A stretch of DNA of 64,000 bases, taken from NCBI GenBank assembly GCA_026008535.1, contig BRKX01000019.1, positions 26,796,477-26,860,476 on the forward strand. The letters run 5' to 3'. The translations under genes were made by a program, and so were the position numbers. Below the pieces are notes generated by a model. It was not told the DNA's origin. It made no database searches and saw only the letters and a program-made list of their open reading frames with translations. Of the stretch, positions 46,810-58,803 are shown in pieces. The stretch comes from Perilla frutescens (taxonomy: Eukaryota > Streptophyta > Magnoliopsida > Lamiales > Lamiaceae). Position 1 is the stretch's first letter; each line of letters starts with the position of its first letter.

Positions 46810-47291
46810 TGTAACGTCCCAAACAACTCCGTTTGGCCACGTCACTTAACATAAAAGTTACTTACACATTTTTGTGTGCTTATTTTAATATGAGCGGAAG
46901 CTAAGGTCAAAAGCATGGTATTAGCATAATAAGGTAAGGCATCATAATTTTCAATATGAATTTTTCGCAATTAAAGCCTGCAATCTATCGTATCTATTAT
47001 GTCACACAACATGGTTTTAAGTAGAAGCATCGTGTAAACCCATCCACAAAATCATACAATCATCTAACTTATCGGGCTCATAGGCCTTACACGACCTGTC
47101 CGTGTAACACCCTAATTTAACATACATAATACAGGGTTTAACAACGTACTTCACATATAGAAGGCTCTAAGGTCGAACGACCCGCCTTTAAATTGTTTTG
47201 CATAATATCAAGTTATATACATCATGGTCTACAAAAGATCGGGCTATTCCCATCCCCGATAATCATTGATCATAAGGCAAAAGAGTGATCA

Positions 47292-47371
<80 letters not shown>

Positions 47372-49319
47372 TGAGTGTTTCAAAATAAGAGCATGCAAAA
47401 CATAAACACAAGCTTGTGGGGTTCTCTTGTGTTCACAACGCTCCTACTCGGGCTTCGACTCTTCAACCTGAAATTCATTGAATGAATGGGGTGAGTATTT
47501 AACAACATACTCAGTAGGGAACACTGTAAACAGTTATAGCCAATTGCACAAGTGAAAATATAACATATGGATACTTCTTTTCTTTTGTGGAGACTAGTCT
47601 CAACCCCGTAGGGCCCAAACATCATGATGCCCCCGTTAATGAACGTCTTTATCCCTGTAGGGATGCCCGCAGACATACTACCCCCCAGGGAAGACATTAA
47701 CGAGTCTATTATCGATCCCCAAGGATCTCTATTGTCGACCCCGAAGGATCTCTGTTGTCGACCCCGAAGGATCTCTGTTCTGCCCCGAAGGGTCTCATTC
47801 ATACGTATACAATCAAAGCACAACAATAACTATAACCTTACACGTGTTCACAGTTTAGAGTTACCCCACCTTAAGAGACAGTTTCGAATTCTTTTAACCT
47901 TGAAATACTCCTTTGCCGTGCACAAGTTGTCTTCCTCGAGCCCTAATATGTCGCCTAGCACCTTTAAATCCCTTTTTCATTTTAGATGTCGAGTTATACA
48001 ATTAAATCATAGTTTAGACCAAACTCATGTTATACTTTGTTTTAAGGTCTTCAAACATATCCACATACAAAATCATGGATATACAAGCTCATACTATGAT
48101 TTTGGACTCAAAATACGCATTAAAACTCTTTGAGACATTTAATCGAACACATTACATGCACACATTCAAACCACATGATCATGACTCAATTTAAATCCTT
48201 TAAACTCAATATTTCATATACAAACACCTTCATCTAAGGGCTCTAGCATACATGAAAATCAACTCCATAAAGGCATCACAACACCTCCAACCAAACATCA
48301 ACAAAACAAGGGGAAAATTAGGGTAAAAATCCAAACCCTGGCAACAATGAACCATAGGAATTCGATATAACTTCACATATAGCTTCAAGGAGGTAAATAA
48401 ACCATATGTTCAAGATATCAAGGCAAGAAGATCAACAAAATTGAAAACCCTAATTTTTGGGTATGAACCCTAGATTTGAATCAACAAGAATGGAGCTGTA
48501 TCATCAAGAGTGAAGTGGTATTAGATTACCTTAGATGATGGATGATGATGGTAGAATCCCCTTCCAAAAGTTGAAGGATTTCTTTAGAGGAAGATGGAGG
48601 AAAAATCGCCCAAATGGTGTAAGAAATAAAGATGAATGAGTGAAGTGTGGTATTTAAAGGTTGGAATTTCCGAAACAGGGCGCGACCTAGGGGGGTCGCG
48701 TTTACAGGTCACGTTTGAGCCGAAGAAAAATGGCTCTCTGAAGCTGGTGACACGCGACCAAAAGGTCGCGTTTCTCACTCGCGTTGCAGAGCTCTCAGAA
48801 CGCGACTCGAAGGGGGTCACGCTTCCCGGTTGCACCTAAACTGTAGATTTTTGAAAGAGCTTCGATTTGAGTACTTATGGGCCTCGTGGTTCTAACCGAG
48901 TCAAAAGTTATGACCTCCGGACAAAACCCTACTGAAACTCAGTGAGACCCTTGATTTATGCTATTTTCGAAAACACATGCAATGCACAATAAAAAAATTT
49001 TAAAACATAATCACTACTCATTTAATGCACACACCGAAATTACATAAAATTAAGGTATGGCAAACATAAAATTAAACACAATTACAATCATTCTTTATCA
49101 CATAACTCGACATTTTTATATATTAAAATTCAACTTGTATTATACACTCAGTATAATATCAATGTGCTATGACGTATTGGCTCGAGTGAGACAACCTGCA
49201 CCAAAACAACGACATAATGTACGAACATACCATCATAATTAATATTCAAGCAATATTAATTCAACTTCATTTTCCAAAATTATAATTTATAATTTAGCAA
49301 AAAGGGTCGGGGTATCACA
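46810..49319 (-). repeat. 3' LTR of gypsy-2 (2510 bp)
   Basis: Plus-strand ends TGTAACGTCCC and GGGGTATCACA. It contains an expanded AAT microsatellite (about 47296-47371), tandem 'gaccccgaaggatctctgttgtc' units (47720-47790) and a GC-rich block of GGTCGCG/CGCGACC motifs (48675-48830). Read on the minus strand, TTTAAATACC (about 48651-48660) could be the TATA box, lying just downstream of that block. The two mirrored open frames at 47380-48133 are non-coding LTR sequence, kept in both LTRs only by descent. Confidence 0.95.
47296..47371. repeat. (AAT)n microsatellite in the 3' LTR of gypsy-2
   Basis: About 25 AAT units. The homologous place in the 5' LTR (54777-54792) has about 4-5 units. This accounts for most of the length difference between the two LTRs. 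Confidence 0.95.
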
Positions 49320-49353
49320 ATCTCCCCAAGTTTTAAAAATTTCATCCTCGAAA

Positions 49354-52300
49354 TTAGCCTAACATTTCTGTTACATTTGGATATCGAGCTATGATATCAA
49401 CTTCTTTCTCCCAAGTGGCCTCTTCAGGTCCGTGCCGACTCCATTGCACTTTTATTAAAGGAACCTCACGGGTTCGAAGAGTATGAACTCTTCTATCTAA
49501 CACAGCAACTAGGACTTCTTCATACGTCAAGTCCTTTGAAACTTGCACTGTGTCATATGAAATGACATGACTAGGGTCAGACACATATCGTCTAAGCAAA
49601 GACACATGGAAAACATCATGCGCACCCGTCAAATCCGGAGGTAGTGCTAGGCGATAGGCAACATCACCTATTTTTTCTAGAATCTCGAACGGTCCCACAT
49701 AACGTGGCTGCAACTTACCCTTCTTCCCAAATCTAACCACTCCTCTCATTGGTGCAATCTTCAAGAATACCTTGTCACCAATCTCAAAGCTCATATCTTT
49801 TCTCTTTACGTCGGCATAGGATTTTTGACGATCTAGGGCTACCTTGATTCTTTTTCTTATCTTCTCAATTACTTCCACTGTCTTCTCAATGATTTCGGGA
49901 CCTAAGAGTCGACGCTCTCCCACTTCATCCCAATGAATAGGAGATCTGCACTTCTTCCCGTACAATGCCTCATACGGGGCCATTCCAATCGACGTTTGGA
50001 AACTATTATTGTAAGAAAACTCCACAAGTGGCAAGTGGCTCTCCCAGCTTCCACTAAAATCGAGAACACATGCACGGAGCATGTCCTCCAATGTCTGAAT
50101 GGTCCGTTCGGACTGACCATCAAATTGAGGATGGTACGCAGTGCTAAACCTCAACTGTGTTCCCATAGCTTCTTGCAGACTTCGCCAAAATTTGGACGTA
50201 AACCTTGTGTCACGATCTGACACTATCGACACAGGAATGCCGTGAAGACGTACTATCTCATCGATATATATATGAGCTAATTGATCTATGCTAAACGTCA
50301 TTTTCACTGGAAGAAAATGAGCAGACTTGGTCAACCTATCGACAACAACCCAAATTGCATGATGACCTCTAACTGTCGAAGGTAATCCTACCACGAAGTC
50401 CATTGCAATGTGCTCCCACTTCCACTCGGGAATCTCGAGTGGGTTCATCAATCCAGAAGGGCATTGATGTTCGGCTTTCACTTGTTGACAAGTGATACAC
50501 TTTGATATGAATTAGCCAATTGACCTCTTCATATTTCTCCACCAGAAAACCATCTTCAAGTCTTGGAACATCTACGTGCCTCCTGGGTGCACAGAATACG
50601 GCGTATTATGTGCTTCTTCAAGAATCTCCTTTCTGAGCTCTTTATTCTTCGGCACACACAACCTTCCTTCGAATAATAGTGTGCCATCATTCGCAACGGC
50701 AAATCCCTGAATAGAACCCACCAATGCTCTTTTCTTCATTTTGCATAAGAAAGGATCGTCGACTTGCGCTTCACGAACTCGATCACGAATTAGTGGTCGA
50801 ACCACTAAGGCTGCTAAAATCCCTTGAGTGGTGTTGGAAGGATCCACCACCTCTAAGTTCATCTTCTCAAACTCCTTGATCAACTGCTCTTGCTTGGTTG
50901 GAAGATAGATCTTTCGACTTAAGGCATCAGCTACAACATTCGCCTTTCCAGGATGATATAAGATCGTACAGTCGTAATCCTTCACCAACTCCAACCATCT
51001 TCTTTGACGTAAATTTAACTCCTTCTAGGTGAAGAAGTACTTCAAGCTTTTGTGGTCGGTGTAGATCTCGCACTTGCTTCCATAGAGATAATGCCTCCAA
51101 ATCTTCAATGCATAAACCACGACTGCTAATTCGAGATCATACGTCGAATAATTATACTCGTGCACCTTCAACTGTCTTGATGCGTACGTTACTACCTTTC
51201 CATGTTGCATCAAAACACAACCAAGTCCTTGCTTCGAGGCGTCGCTGTATATGACAAAGCCTTCCGTCCCATCAGAAATAGTCAACATTGGGGCTGACAC
51301 GAGACGTCGCTTCAATTCTTAAAAACTCTGCTCACACTTCTCACTCTATTGGAACTTCTCATCCTTCCTTGTTAATCTCGTCAAAGGACTCGATATCTTG
51401 GGAAATCCCTCAATAAATCTTCTATAATAACCCGCTAATCCTAAGAAGCTTCGGACTTCATTAACATTCGATGGCGTCTTCCAATTGCTAACAGCTTTCA
51501 CCTTCGACGGATCTACTTTGATTCCGTTTGATGTCACCATGTGGCTAAGAAATGCCACTCGTTCCAACCAAAACTCGCATTTTGAAAATTTTGCATACAA
51601 CTATTCCTTTCTTAGCGTCTCCAATACGATTCTGAGATGCTCAGCGTGTTGCTCCTTGCTTCTCGAATAAATCAAGATATCATCAATGAAGACTATTACG
51701 AACTGGTCGAGGTACGGATGGAAAACTCGATTCATCAAGTCCATGAAGACTCCAAGCGCATTGGTCAATCCAAAAGGTACCACTGTGAACTCATAGTGAC
51801 CATATCGCGTTCTAAATGCCGTATTTGGGATGTCACTCTTCTTGATCTTCAATTGATGATAGCCAGACTTCAAGTCGATCTTTAAAAACACACCAGCTCC
51901 CTTCAGTTGATCAAACAAATCTTCAATTCTCGGCAGCGGATACTTGTTCTTGATCATTAATCGGTTTAACTCTCTATAATCAATGCACATCCGCATTGAT
52001 CCATCCTTTTTCTTCACGAATAGCACAGGTGCTCCCCATGGTGAAACACTTGGTCGGATTAGTTTGTTGTCAAGCAACTCCTGAAGTTGAACTTTGAGCT
52101 CTTGTAACTCCTTTGGTGCCATTCTATATGGAGCTTTAGATATTGGTGCCGCACCTGGCACTAGATCGATGGTGAACTCAATCTGACGGTCAGGAGGAAT
52201 CCCTGACAACTCGTCTGGAAATACGTCGGGAAATTCATTCACCACTAGCACATCTGTCACTTGCACTTTAGTGGGATTTGACTCCACTAAGCTAACGAGA

Positions 52301-52815
52301 AATCTCTGACATCCTCTTTTCTTCAACAACTTCATTACCTTCATTGCTGTAATGATTCTCTGAGTTAACCTCATTCTTGCACCATAGAAGATTAACTTAG
52401 GCTCGCTCGGAAAATTAAATTCGACCTCACGATCATGACATCGAATCGTGGCATGATTTCCACTCAACCAATCCATACCTAGGATTACGTCGAAATCACG
52501 CATCTCCAGGACATGGAGATATGCTCTCAGCACTCTATTATTGATTTCTAGCTTCAGGCCATACACCATCTTGCTAGAAGAAACTCTCTTTCCCGAAGGA
52601 ATACTGATCTCCAACAATTCACCACTATGTTTGCATAAAACACCAAGCTTGGAACAAAAACTTGCAGATATAAAGGAATGTGATGCACCAAAATCGAATA
52701 ACACTAAAGCTGGAACATCTGATACTCGAAGAATACCTGACATAGTATCCTCACCTGAATTAGGGTTCTTTTCCTTGCCCTCTAGAGCAAACAGTCGAGG
52801 CTTCACCTTTCTTTC
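49354..52815 (-). pseudogene. pol: gypsy-2 pol: PR-RT-RNaseH-IN-chromodomain
   Basis: One frame from 52815 to TAG 49354. The protease site reads LFDFGASHSF, with Phe where the D-S/T-G triad needs Ser or Thr. RT has YPLPRIEDLFDQLKG, LKIDLKSGYHQL and the catalytic FVIVFIDDILIYS. RNase H has IYSDASKQGLGCV and YTDHKSLKYF. The integrase zinc motif is near 50590-50490, with core MDFVVGLP, VSDRDTRF and DGQSERTIQ. The tail has GPFEILEKIGDVAY and the chromodomain-like LIKVQWSRHGPEEATWE. Premature stops lie at 51601, 51346, 51319, 51025, 50572 and 50512. No frameshift. The integrase half (49354-50481) is intact as an open frame. Confidence 0.94.
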
Positions 52816-53799
52816 TTACTCCTTCTTCTTCTTCGGGCAGTCATAGGACATGTGGCTCGGGTCCCCACACGTAAAGCAAACCCTCTGCCCGGCACCACAC
52901 TCTCCTAGATAGAACTTTTGGCATTTAGGGCAAGGAGCCCTATTGTTGCTTCCTCCCTGTGGGCCTGGCCTCTGCTGCCACGGCTTGTTTTGCATAGGAG
53001 CTTTCCCTTTTCCTTTGTCCTGTGGCTTCCATTTCCTCTTGCCAAAGGCCTCACGCTGCCTTTGGTCCTTCAAGTCCAACTGGAGCCCATGAGAGATGGC
53101 TTGGGCTCTCTCAATCTCTTCGCCATAGGTCCTCAACCTTTGGCCTAACAGAATCCCCGCAATTTCGGGACGCAAACCACGCTCAAAACGTCGAGCCTTT
53201 TTTTCATCCGTATCCACGATGTACGGAGCATAGTGGGAGAGTCGGTTGAACCGCCTTTCATATTCAATCACAGTCATTCCTCCTTGCCTTAAGTTGAGGA
53301 ATTCAGTCTCCATCTTAGTCTTGAAAGACTCGGGGAAGTATCGGGTGAGGATAAACTCTTTCAAGTCGGTCCACACCAAAGCTTGACGTTGCTCGGGCGT
53401 CATGGTTTGGGAATGGGTTTCCCACCAGAAGCTTGCCTCTTCTGCAAACTGGAAGATAGCACATGAGGCTTTCTGCACCTCGGTGCACTGAATGTGCTCG
53501 AAGATCCGCTCCATTTCCCGGATCCACTCCTATGTCGCTTCAGGACCTTCACTTCCTTTAAGTCTAGGTGGTCCCATTCTTCTAAACTGCTCGACTACAT
53601 CGAACGCCTCTTTCTGGAGCCTTTCTTCTTCAGTCACTCTTTCTTGCCCTATTTGTTGGGCCATGAGACCCTAGAGCGTCTCTAGGAAACCTTGGGCAAA
53701 GTCGGGCCCGTTCTCTCGTGGTGGGGGATCATGGAGACCACCCCCTTCATTACTTGATTCCTCCGCTTCTTGCGGAGCAGGAGCACGACGCGGAGGCAT
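52816..53799 (-). pseudogene. gag: gypsy-2 gag
   Basis: Starts at ATG 53799 (MPPRRAPAPQEAEE). It has the retrotransposon gag domain (WIREMERIFEHIQC, FQFAEEASFWWE, LRQGGMTVIEYERRFNRLS), a Lys/Gln-rich linker and a CCHC knuckle CFTCGDPSHMSYDC. Nonsense codons are TAG 53671, TAG 53530 and TAA 52816. Pol continues in the same frame. 53800-54278 is leader with two 'aacttcggaccattc' repeats. Confidence 0.92.
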
Positions 53800-54278
53800 C
53801 CTAAAGCCTTTAGGCACACTTGTTCGTTTGGTTCATGTCATTCTTAAAGCTAATTCGAGTACTACAAAAGCACTTTTCATCATTTCATAATCAAGAAAGC
53901 ACACAACTTCCAAGATTTCATTTCTTTAAAGCATGTATCAGGAATTTAAAACATCATAGTTGATCGTGACAACAGACACAATTCATTTATCTTTATTGTC
54001 AAACTTCGGACCATTCTTTTCTTTTCTTTTGTCCAACTTCGGACCATTCATTCTTTTCTTTATCATGCTATCACGATTATTCAACTCTTTAACTTCTTTA
54101 ACTTCTTTTCCGACACACTATATAATACACCCCCAATTCATATTACTCATACTTGAAAATCTTTAAGAGTACATACCTTAGGATCGGAGTCAAGCCGAGT
54201 AGCCGTCGTGAACAACCACCCACATTTCTCACACATAAATCAAACACATACAGAACAAGTCTATATGAGCGTAGACCT

Positions 54279-54290
54279 GCTCTGATACTA
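54279..54290 (-). promoter_or_regulatory. Primer binding site of gypsy-2, one mismatch
   Basis: The minus strand reads TAGTATCAGAGC, against the tRNA-iMet complement TGGTATCAGAGC: one G-to-A change, 3 bp from the LTR. Confidence 0.85.
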
Positions 54291-54293
54291 ATT

Positions 54294-56742
54294 TATAACG
54301 CCCCAAACCACTCCGTTTGGCCACGTCACTTAACATACAAGTTACTTACACATTTTTGTGTGCTTATTTTACTATGATCGGAAGCTAAGGTCAAAAACAT
54401 GATATTAGCATAATAAGGTAAGGCATCATAATTTTCAATATGAATTTTTCACAATTAAAGCTTGCAATCTATCGTATCTATTATGTCACACAACATGGTT
54501 TTAAGTAGAAGCATTGTGTAAACCCATCCACACAATCATACAATCATCTAACCTATTGGGCTCGTAGGCCTTACACGACCCACCCGTCTAACACACTAAT
54601 TTAACATACATAATACAGGGTTCAACAACTTACTTCACACATAGAAGGCTCTAAGGTCGAACGACCCGTCTTTAAATTGTTTTGCATAATATCAAGTTAT
54701 ATACATCATGGTCTACAAAAGATCGGGCTATTCCCATCCTCAATAATCATTGATCATAAGACAAAAGAGTGATCAATATAATAATAATAATATGAGTGTT
54801 TCAAAATAAGAGCATGCAAAACATAAACACAAGCTTATGGGGTTCTCTTGTGTTCACAACGCTCCTACTCGGGCTTCGACTCCTCAACCTGAAATTCATT
54901 GAATGAATGGGGTGAGTATTTAACAACATACTCAGTAGGGAACACTGTAAACAGTTATAGCCAATTGCACAAGTGAAAATATAACATATGGATACTTCTT
55001 TTCTTTTGTGGAGACTAGTCTCAACCCCGTAGGGCCCAAACATCATGATGCCCCCGTTAATGAACGTCTTTATCCCTATAGGGATACCCGCAGACATACT
55101 ACCCCCCAGGGAGGACATTAACCAGTCTATTATCGATCCCCAAGGATCTCTTTTGTTGACCCTGAAGGATCTCTGTTGTCGACCCCGAAGGATCTCTGTT
55201 CTGCCCCGAAGGGTCTCATTCATACATATACAATCAAAGCACAAAAATAACTATAACCTTACACGTGTTCACAGTTTAGAGTTACCACACCTTAAGAGAC
55301 GGTTTCGAATTCTTTTAACCTTGAAATACTCCTTTGCCGTGCACAAGTTGTCTTCCTCGAGCCCTAATACGTCGCCTAGCACCTTTAAATCCCTTTTTCA
55401 TTTTAGATGTCGAGTTATACAATTAAATCATAGTTTAGACCAAACTCATGTTATACTTTGTTTTAAGGTCTTCAAACATATCCACATACACAATCATGGA
55501 TATACAAGCTCATACTATGATTTTGGACTCAAAATACGCATTAAAACTCTTTGAGACATTTAATCGAACACATTACATGCACACATTCAAACCACATGAT
55601 CATGACTCAATTTAAATCATTTAAACTCAATATTTCATATACAAACACCTTCATCTAAGGGCTCTAGCATACATGAAAATCAACTCCATAAAGGCATCAC
55701 AACACCTCCAACCAAACATCAACAAAATAAGGGGAAAATTAGGGTAAAAATCCAAACCCTAGCAACAATGAACCATAGGAATTCGATATAACTTCACATA
55801 TAGCTTCAAGGAGGTAAATAAACCATATGTTCAAGATATCAAGGCAAGAAGATCAACAAAATTGAAAACCCTAATTTTTGGGTATGAACCCTAGATTTGA
55901 ATCAACAAGAATGGAGCTGTATCATCAAGAGTGAAGTGGTATTAGATTACCTTAGATGATGGATGATGATGGTAGAATCCCCTTCCAAAATTTGAAGGAT
56001 TTCTTTAGAGGAAGATGGAGGAAAAATCGCCCAAATGGTGTAAGAAATGAAGATGAATGAGTGAAAAAGTGTGGTATTTAAAGGTTGGAATTTCCGAAAC
56101 GGGGCGCGACCTAGGGGGTCGCGTTTACAGGTCGCGTTTGAGCCGAAGAAAAATGGCTCTCTGAAGCTGGTGACACGCGACCAAAAGGTCGCGTTTCTCA
56201 CTCGCGTTTCAGAGCTCTCAGAACGTGACTCGAAGGGGGTCGCGCTTCCCGGTCGCATCCAGACTATATATCTTTTAAAGATCTTCGATTTGAGTACTTA
56301 TGGGCCTCGTGGTTCCAACCGAGTCAAAAGTTATGACCTCCGGATGAAACCATACTGAAACTTAGTTAGACCCTCGATTTATGCTATTTTCGAAAACACA
56401 TGCAATACACAACAAATTTTTTTTAAAACATAATCACTACTCATTTAATGCACACACCGAAATTACATAAAATTAAGGTATGGAAAACATTAAATTAAAC
56501 GCAATTACAATCATTCTTTATCACATAACTCGACATTTTTATATATTAAAATTCAACTTGTATTATACACTCAGTATAATATCATTGTGCTATGACGTAT
56601 CAACTCGAGTGAGACAACCTGCACCAAAACAACGGCATAATATACGAACATACCATCATAATTAATATTCAAACAATAGTAATTCAACTTCATTTTCCAA
56701 AATTATAATTTATAATTTAGCAAAAAGGGTCGGGGTATCACA
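54294..56742 (-). repeat. 5' LTR of gypsy-2 (2449 bp)
   Basis: Partner of 46810-49319. Its inner end is TATAACGCCCC where the other LTR has TGTAACGTCCC, so the terminal CA on the element strand is TA. It has the same GC-rich CGCGACC block (about 56103-56260) and a short AAT run. Confidence 0.95.
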
Positions 56743-57950
56743 TGTCATTTGAAAATAATCTGCCCCAGCTCCACCGTGAGGAATCCTTCTTGCAGGGATG
56801 ATGTCTTCTGGGTTCTCACACGGAGTTGTATCATCAACAGTTAGATTTGGTGGGATTGTTGGATCTGGTATAGGACTTGATTCCTTTCTCTTCTTGGATT
56901 TAGAAAGGAAGACCCATCTCCTTTTTGTTTGACTAGCTTGCTTCCTTTTTGAAGATGATCTTGTCGCTGCTCGTCTGGCTGATTGTCCAATGATGTCAGC
57001 TTTGGTGGCAACTGAGCTTTGTTGTCTATATCTCTGGGCTATAGGGATATCATCATCAGAGATATTTTAGGAAGTGCCTGTGATCTGTTCCTTTCCCTTT
57101 CCTTTAGTTGCAGGCTTTTTCTTCTTAGATTGATCAGCTTGGTCAGTGTCAATTTCCACGATCTTAAGTGGTTTTGAAATAAAGTCATTGCTGACTATAC
57201 TTTTGAACTCTGTTTCCCAAGTCATCCAACAAAACTGCTTCTCCAAAATTATGCTAACCCGACTGACGTACCCAATTCTTTGTGGAAATTTTTCATTATT
57301 CCAGCGGCTCTCAATGATATCAACATATCTCTTCAATTGCTCGAAAAAATATTGTGCCCAGTTGATCTCCATTCAGTTGTAGATGGCGGCGCAGATCTTG
57401 TATTTTGTTTCTGACATCTCAGATTGACTGCCAGTTATCCCTACCATAATTTTTGAGACGATGGCAGTGAGCACCTGATATTCATCTTGAAACTTTGAGA
57501 TGAGATGATTGCTTTTATACGGTTGAGTTTCGCCTTCCTTTTTCCAGAAATCATAAGCTTCTTGAAAGTTGATTTGAACTTCTTCCAGCTTAAGTCCATT
57601 GTTGGGTAGATCAAACATGTTGCTTAGGGATTCAGCTGTCACGATGATCTCATGTCCTCTTACTTCAGATCGGATTTCTTTGGGATTTGAGGAACCATTA
57701 TTGAATTTAAGAAAAATTCAGCAACTGGTTCTGGGTAAATGTGTTCTGGAAACTCCTCCAGGAATGTCTTCAGCTTGGCCTAAGAAAGCTTTTCGATGAT
57801 TATCCCACTTAGAGGGGAAGCTTTGTAGGCTTGAAGGAATCCGGCTGGGTTGAAAAACTTATCTCTATTGAGTTTTTCACAAAATACTTTGGAATCTTCT
57901 CTAGATTGACGGAAATTGAATCTCCTGCGACAGATGGGGTTTTGAGCCAT
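56743..57950 (-). pseudogene. Accessory ORF A of copia-3, N-terminal part
   Basis: Starts at ATG 57950 (MAQNPICRRRFNFRQ). The N-terminal domain resembles that of ORF B (VAEFFLNS, later GHEIIVTAESLSNMFDLP), with a TAG near 57780, a frameshift near 57700 and a TGA at 57373. NWAQYFFEQLKRYVD follows near 57360, then a Lys-rich linker (KKKKPATKGKGKEQ), a TAA at 57067 and basic clusters (SSSKRKQASQTKRRW, SKSKKRK) like nuclear localisation signals. At 56743 gypsy-2 interrupts it; the rest is at 46804-45659. Its function is not known. Confidence 0.68.
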
Positions 57951-58109
57951 GATTTTTTGATGTGATGTTTTGATATAAGAAATTGATTTGTCAGGCTGAG
58001 AGATTGATCTTCGCAGGTTGAAGAGATTTTACTTTAGTCCAGAGAAGGGAGAGAGGGCGAGATAAGTCGGCAGTAAAATGTAAAGTTTATTTCGAATATT
58101 CAGCCGACT

Positions 58110-58124
58110 TATTTATATAGAGAG
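58110..58124 (-). promoter_or_regulatory. TATA box before ORF A
   Basis: The minus strand reads CTCTATATAAATAAG, a good plant TATA box, about 160 bp before ATG 57950. It is followed by a CT-rich leader (CTCGCCCTCTCTCCC). Upstream are AACGG (near 58255) and ACGCGTG (near 58273) motifs. Confidence 0.55.
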
Positions 58125-58150
58125 ATGAGGCTCATCCAATGCTTGGGACG

Positions 58151-58803
58151 TTTCAAATGCCTGGAATTCAACGGCCAGATTAATTCAATCAACCCATCGA
58201 TTGACCTTTCATTTCTATCCGTTGGGGATAAATAAGGGGGAGAGAGAGAGTTCAACGGTAATATTTGAGTGACGCGTGTTTTTACCATTTCTACTATTGA
58301 AAATTTGAACTTATCTTTTCTCTCTAGCAGTTTCCTCTTGGCTTAAAACTGATTACGTCATCAGTTGGCTTTGACTGTAGCTGATGATCTTTCTGTTGAT
58401 CAGCTCCAACTGAGATGTTTTCTCATCAGTTCCTTACTGGTCTTGACTGGTGGAACCTTCATTCAGCTGTTTCTTAGTTCAACTAATCCTTCAGTTCTGC
58501 TGCTTTCCTTCAGCTGGTTCTTGAACTGATGTCTCCTTTTGAGTTAGTTTCAGTTCCTTTGATTTCTCCATCAGTTTGATCAATTTGCAGGTGGGATGTT
58601 TTGTCTGACTAACTGGATCATCAGTTTGAGCAAATGAACTGATGATTTAGTTGAGCTGATGGGATAGACTGATCAGCTCCAGTTTACTTTCTTTGCACGG
58701 CTTCTTGCTTTATTTCAAACTGATAGCTTATGTGTCCAACTGATCAAGTCGATGACTTTTTCAGTTATGAACTACTCATTCAGATGAGTTGAAGCCTTTC
58801 GGT
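58151..58803 (-). other. Spacer between RNase H and ORF A, CAGTT/AACTG-rich
   Basis: No ORF of note. Between 58321 and 58810 I count about 17 occurrences of CAGTT or AACTG, many inside ATCAGTT or AACTGAT, against roughly one expected by chance. It could be an upstream regulatory region for ORF A or a remnant of a tandem array. Confidence 0.6.

Larger units (their letters stand above)
46810..56742 (-). mobile_element. Complete Ty3/gypsy chromovirus, Tekay-like (gypsy-2)
   Basis: A 9933-bp element in minus orientation, flanked by a perfect 5-bp duplication, TGTCA (46805-46809 and 56743-56747), inserted in accessory ORF A. Two LTRs, PBS, gag-pol in one frame and a chromodomain-like tail are present. 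Nine premature stops but no frameshift were found. In the first 180 bp the LTRs differ at about 10 positions, so it is probably older than gypsy-1. It is related to gypsy-1 but clearly distinct in LTR and gag. Confidence 0.95.

Noticed and set aside
47380..48133. Mirrored open frames of about 148 and 169 codons, repeated at 54801-55554
   Set aside because: They lie within both LTRs of gypsy-2, overlap on opposite strands and have no domain; kept in both only because LTRs are copies.
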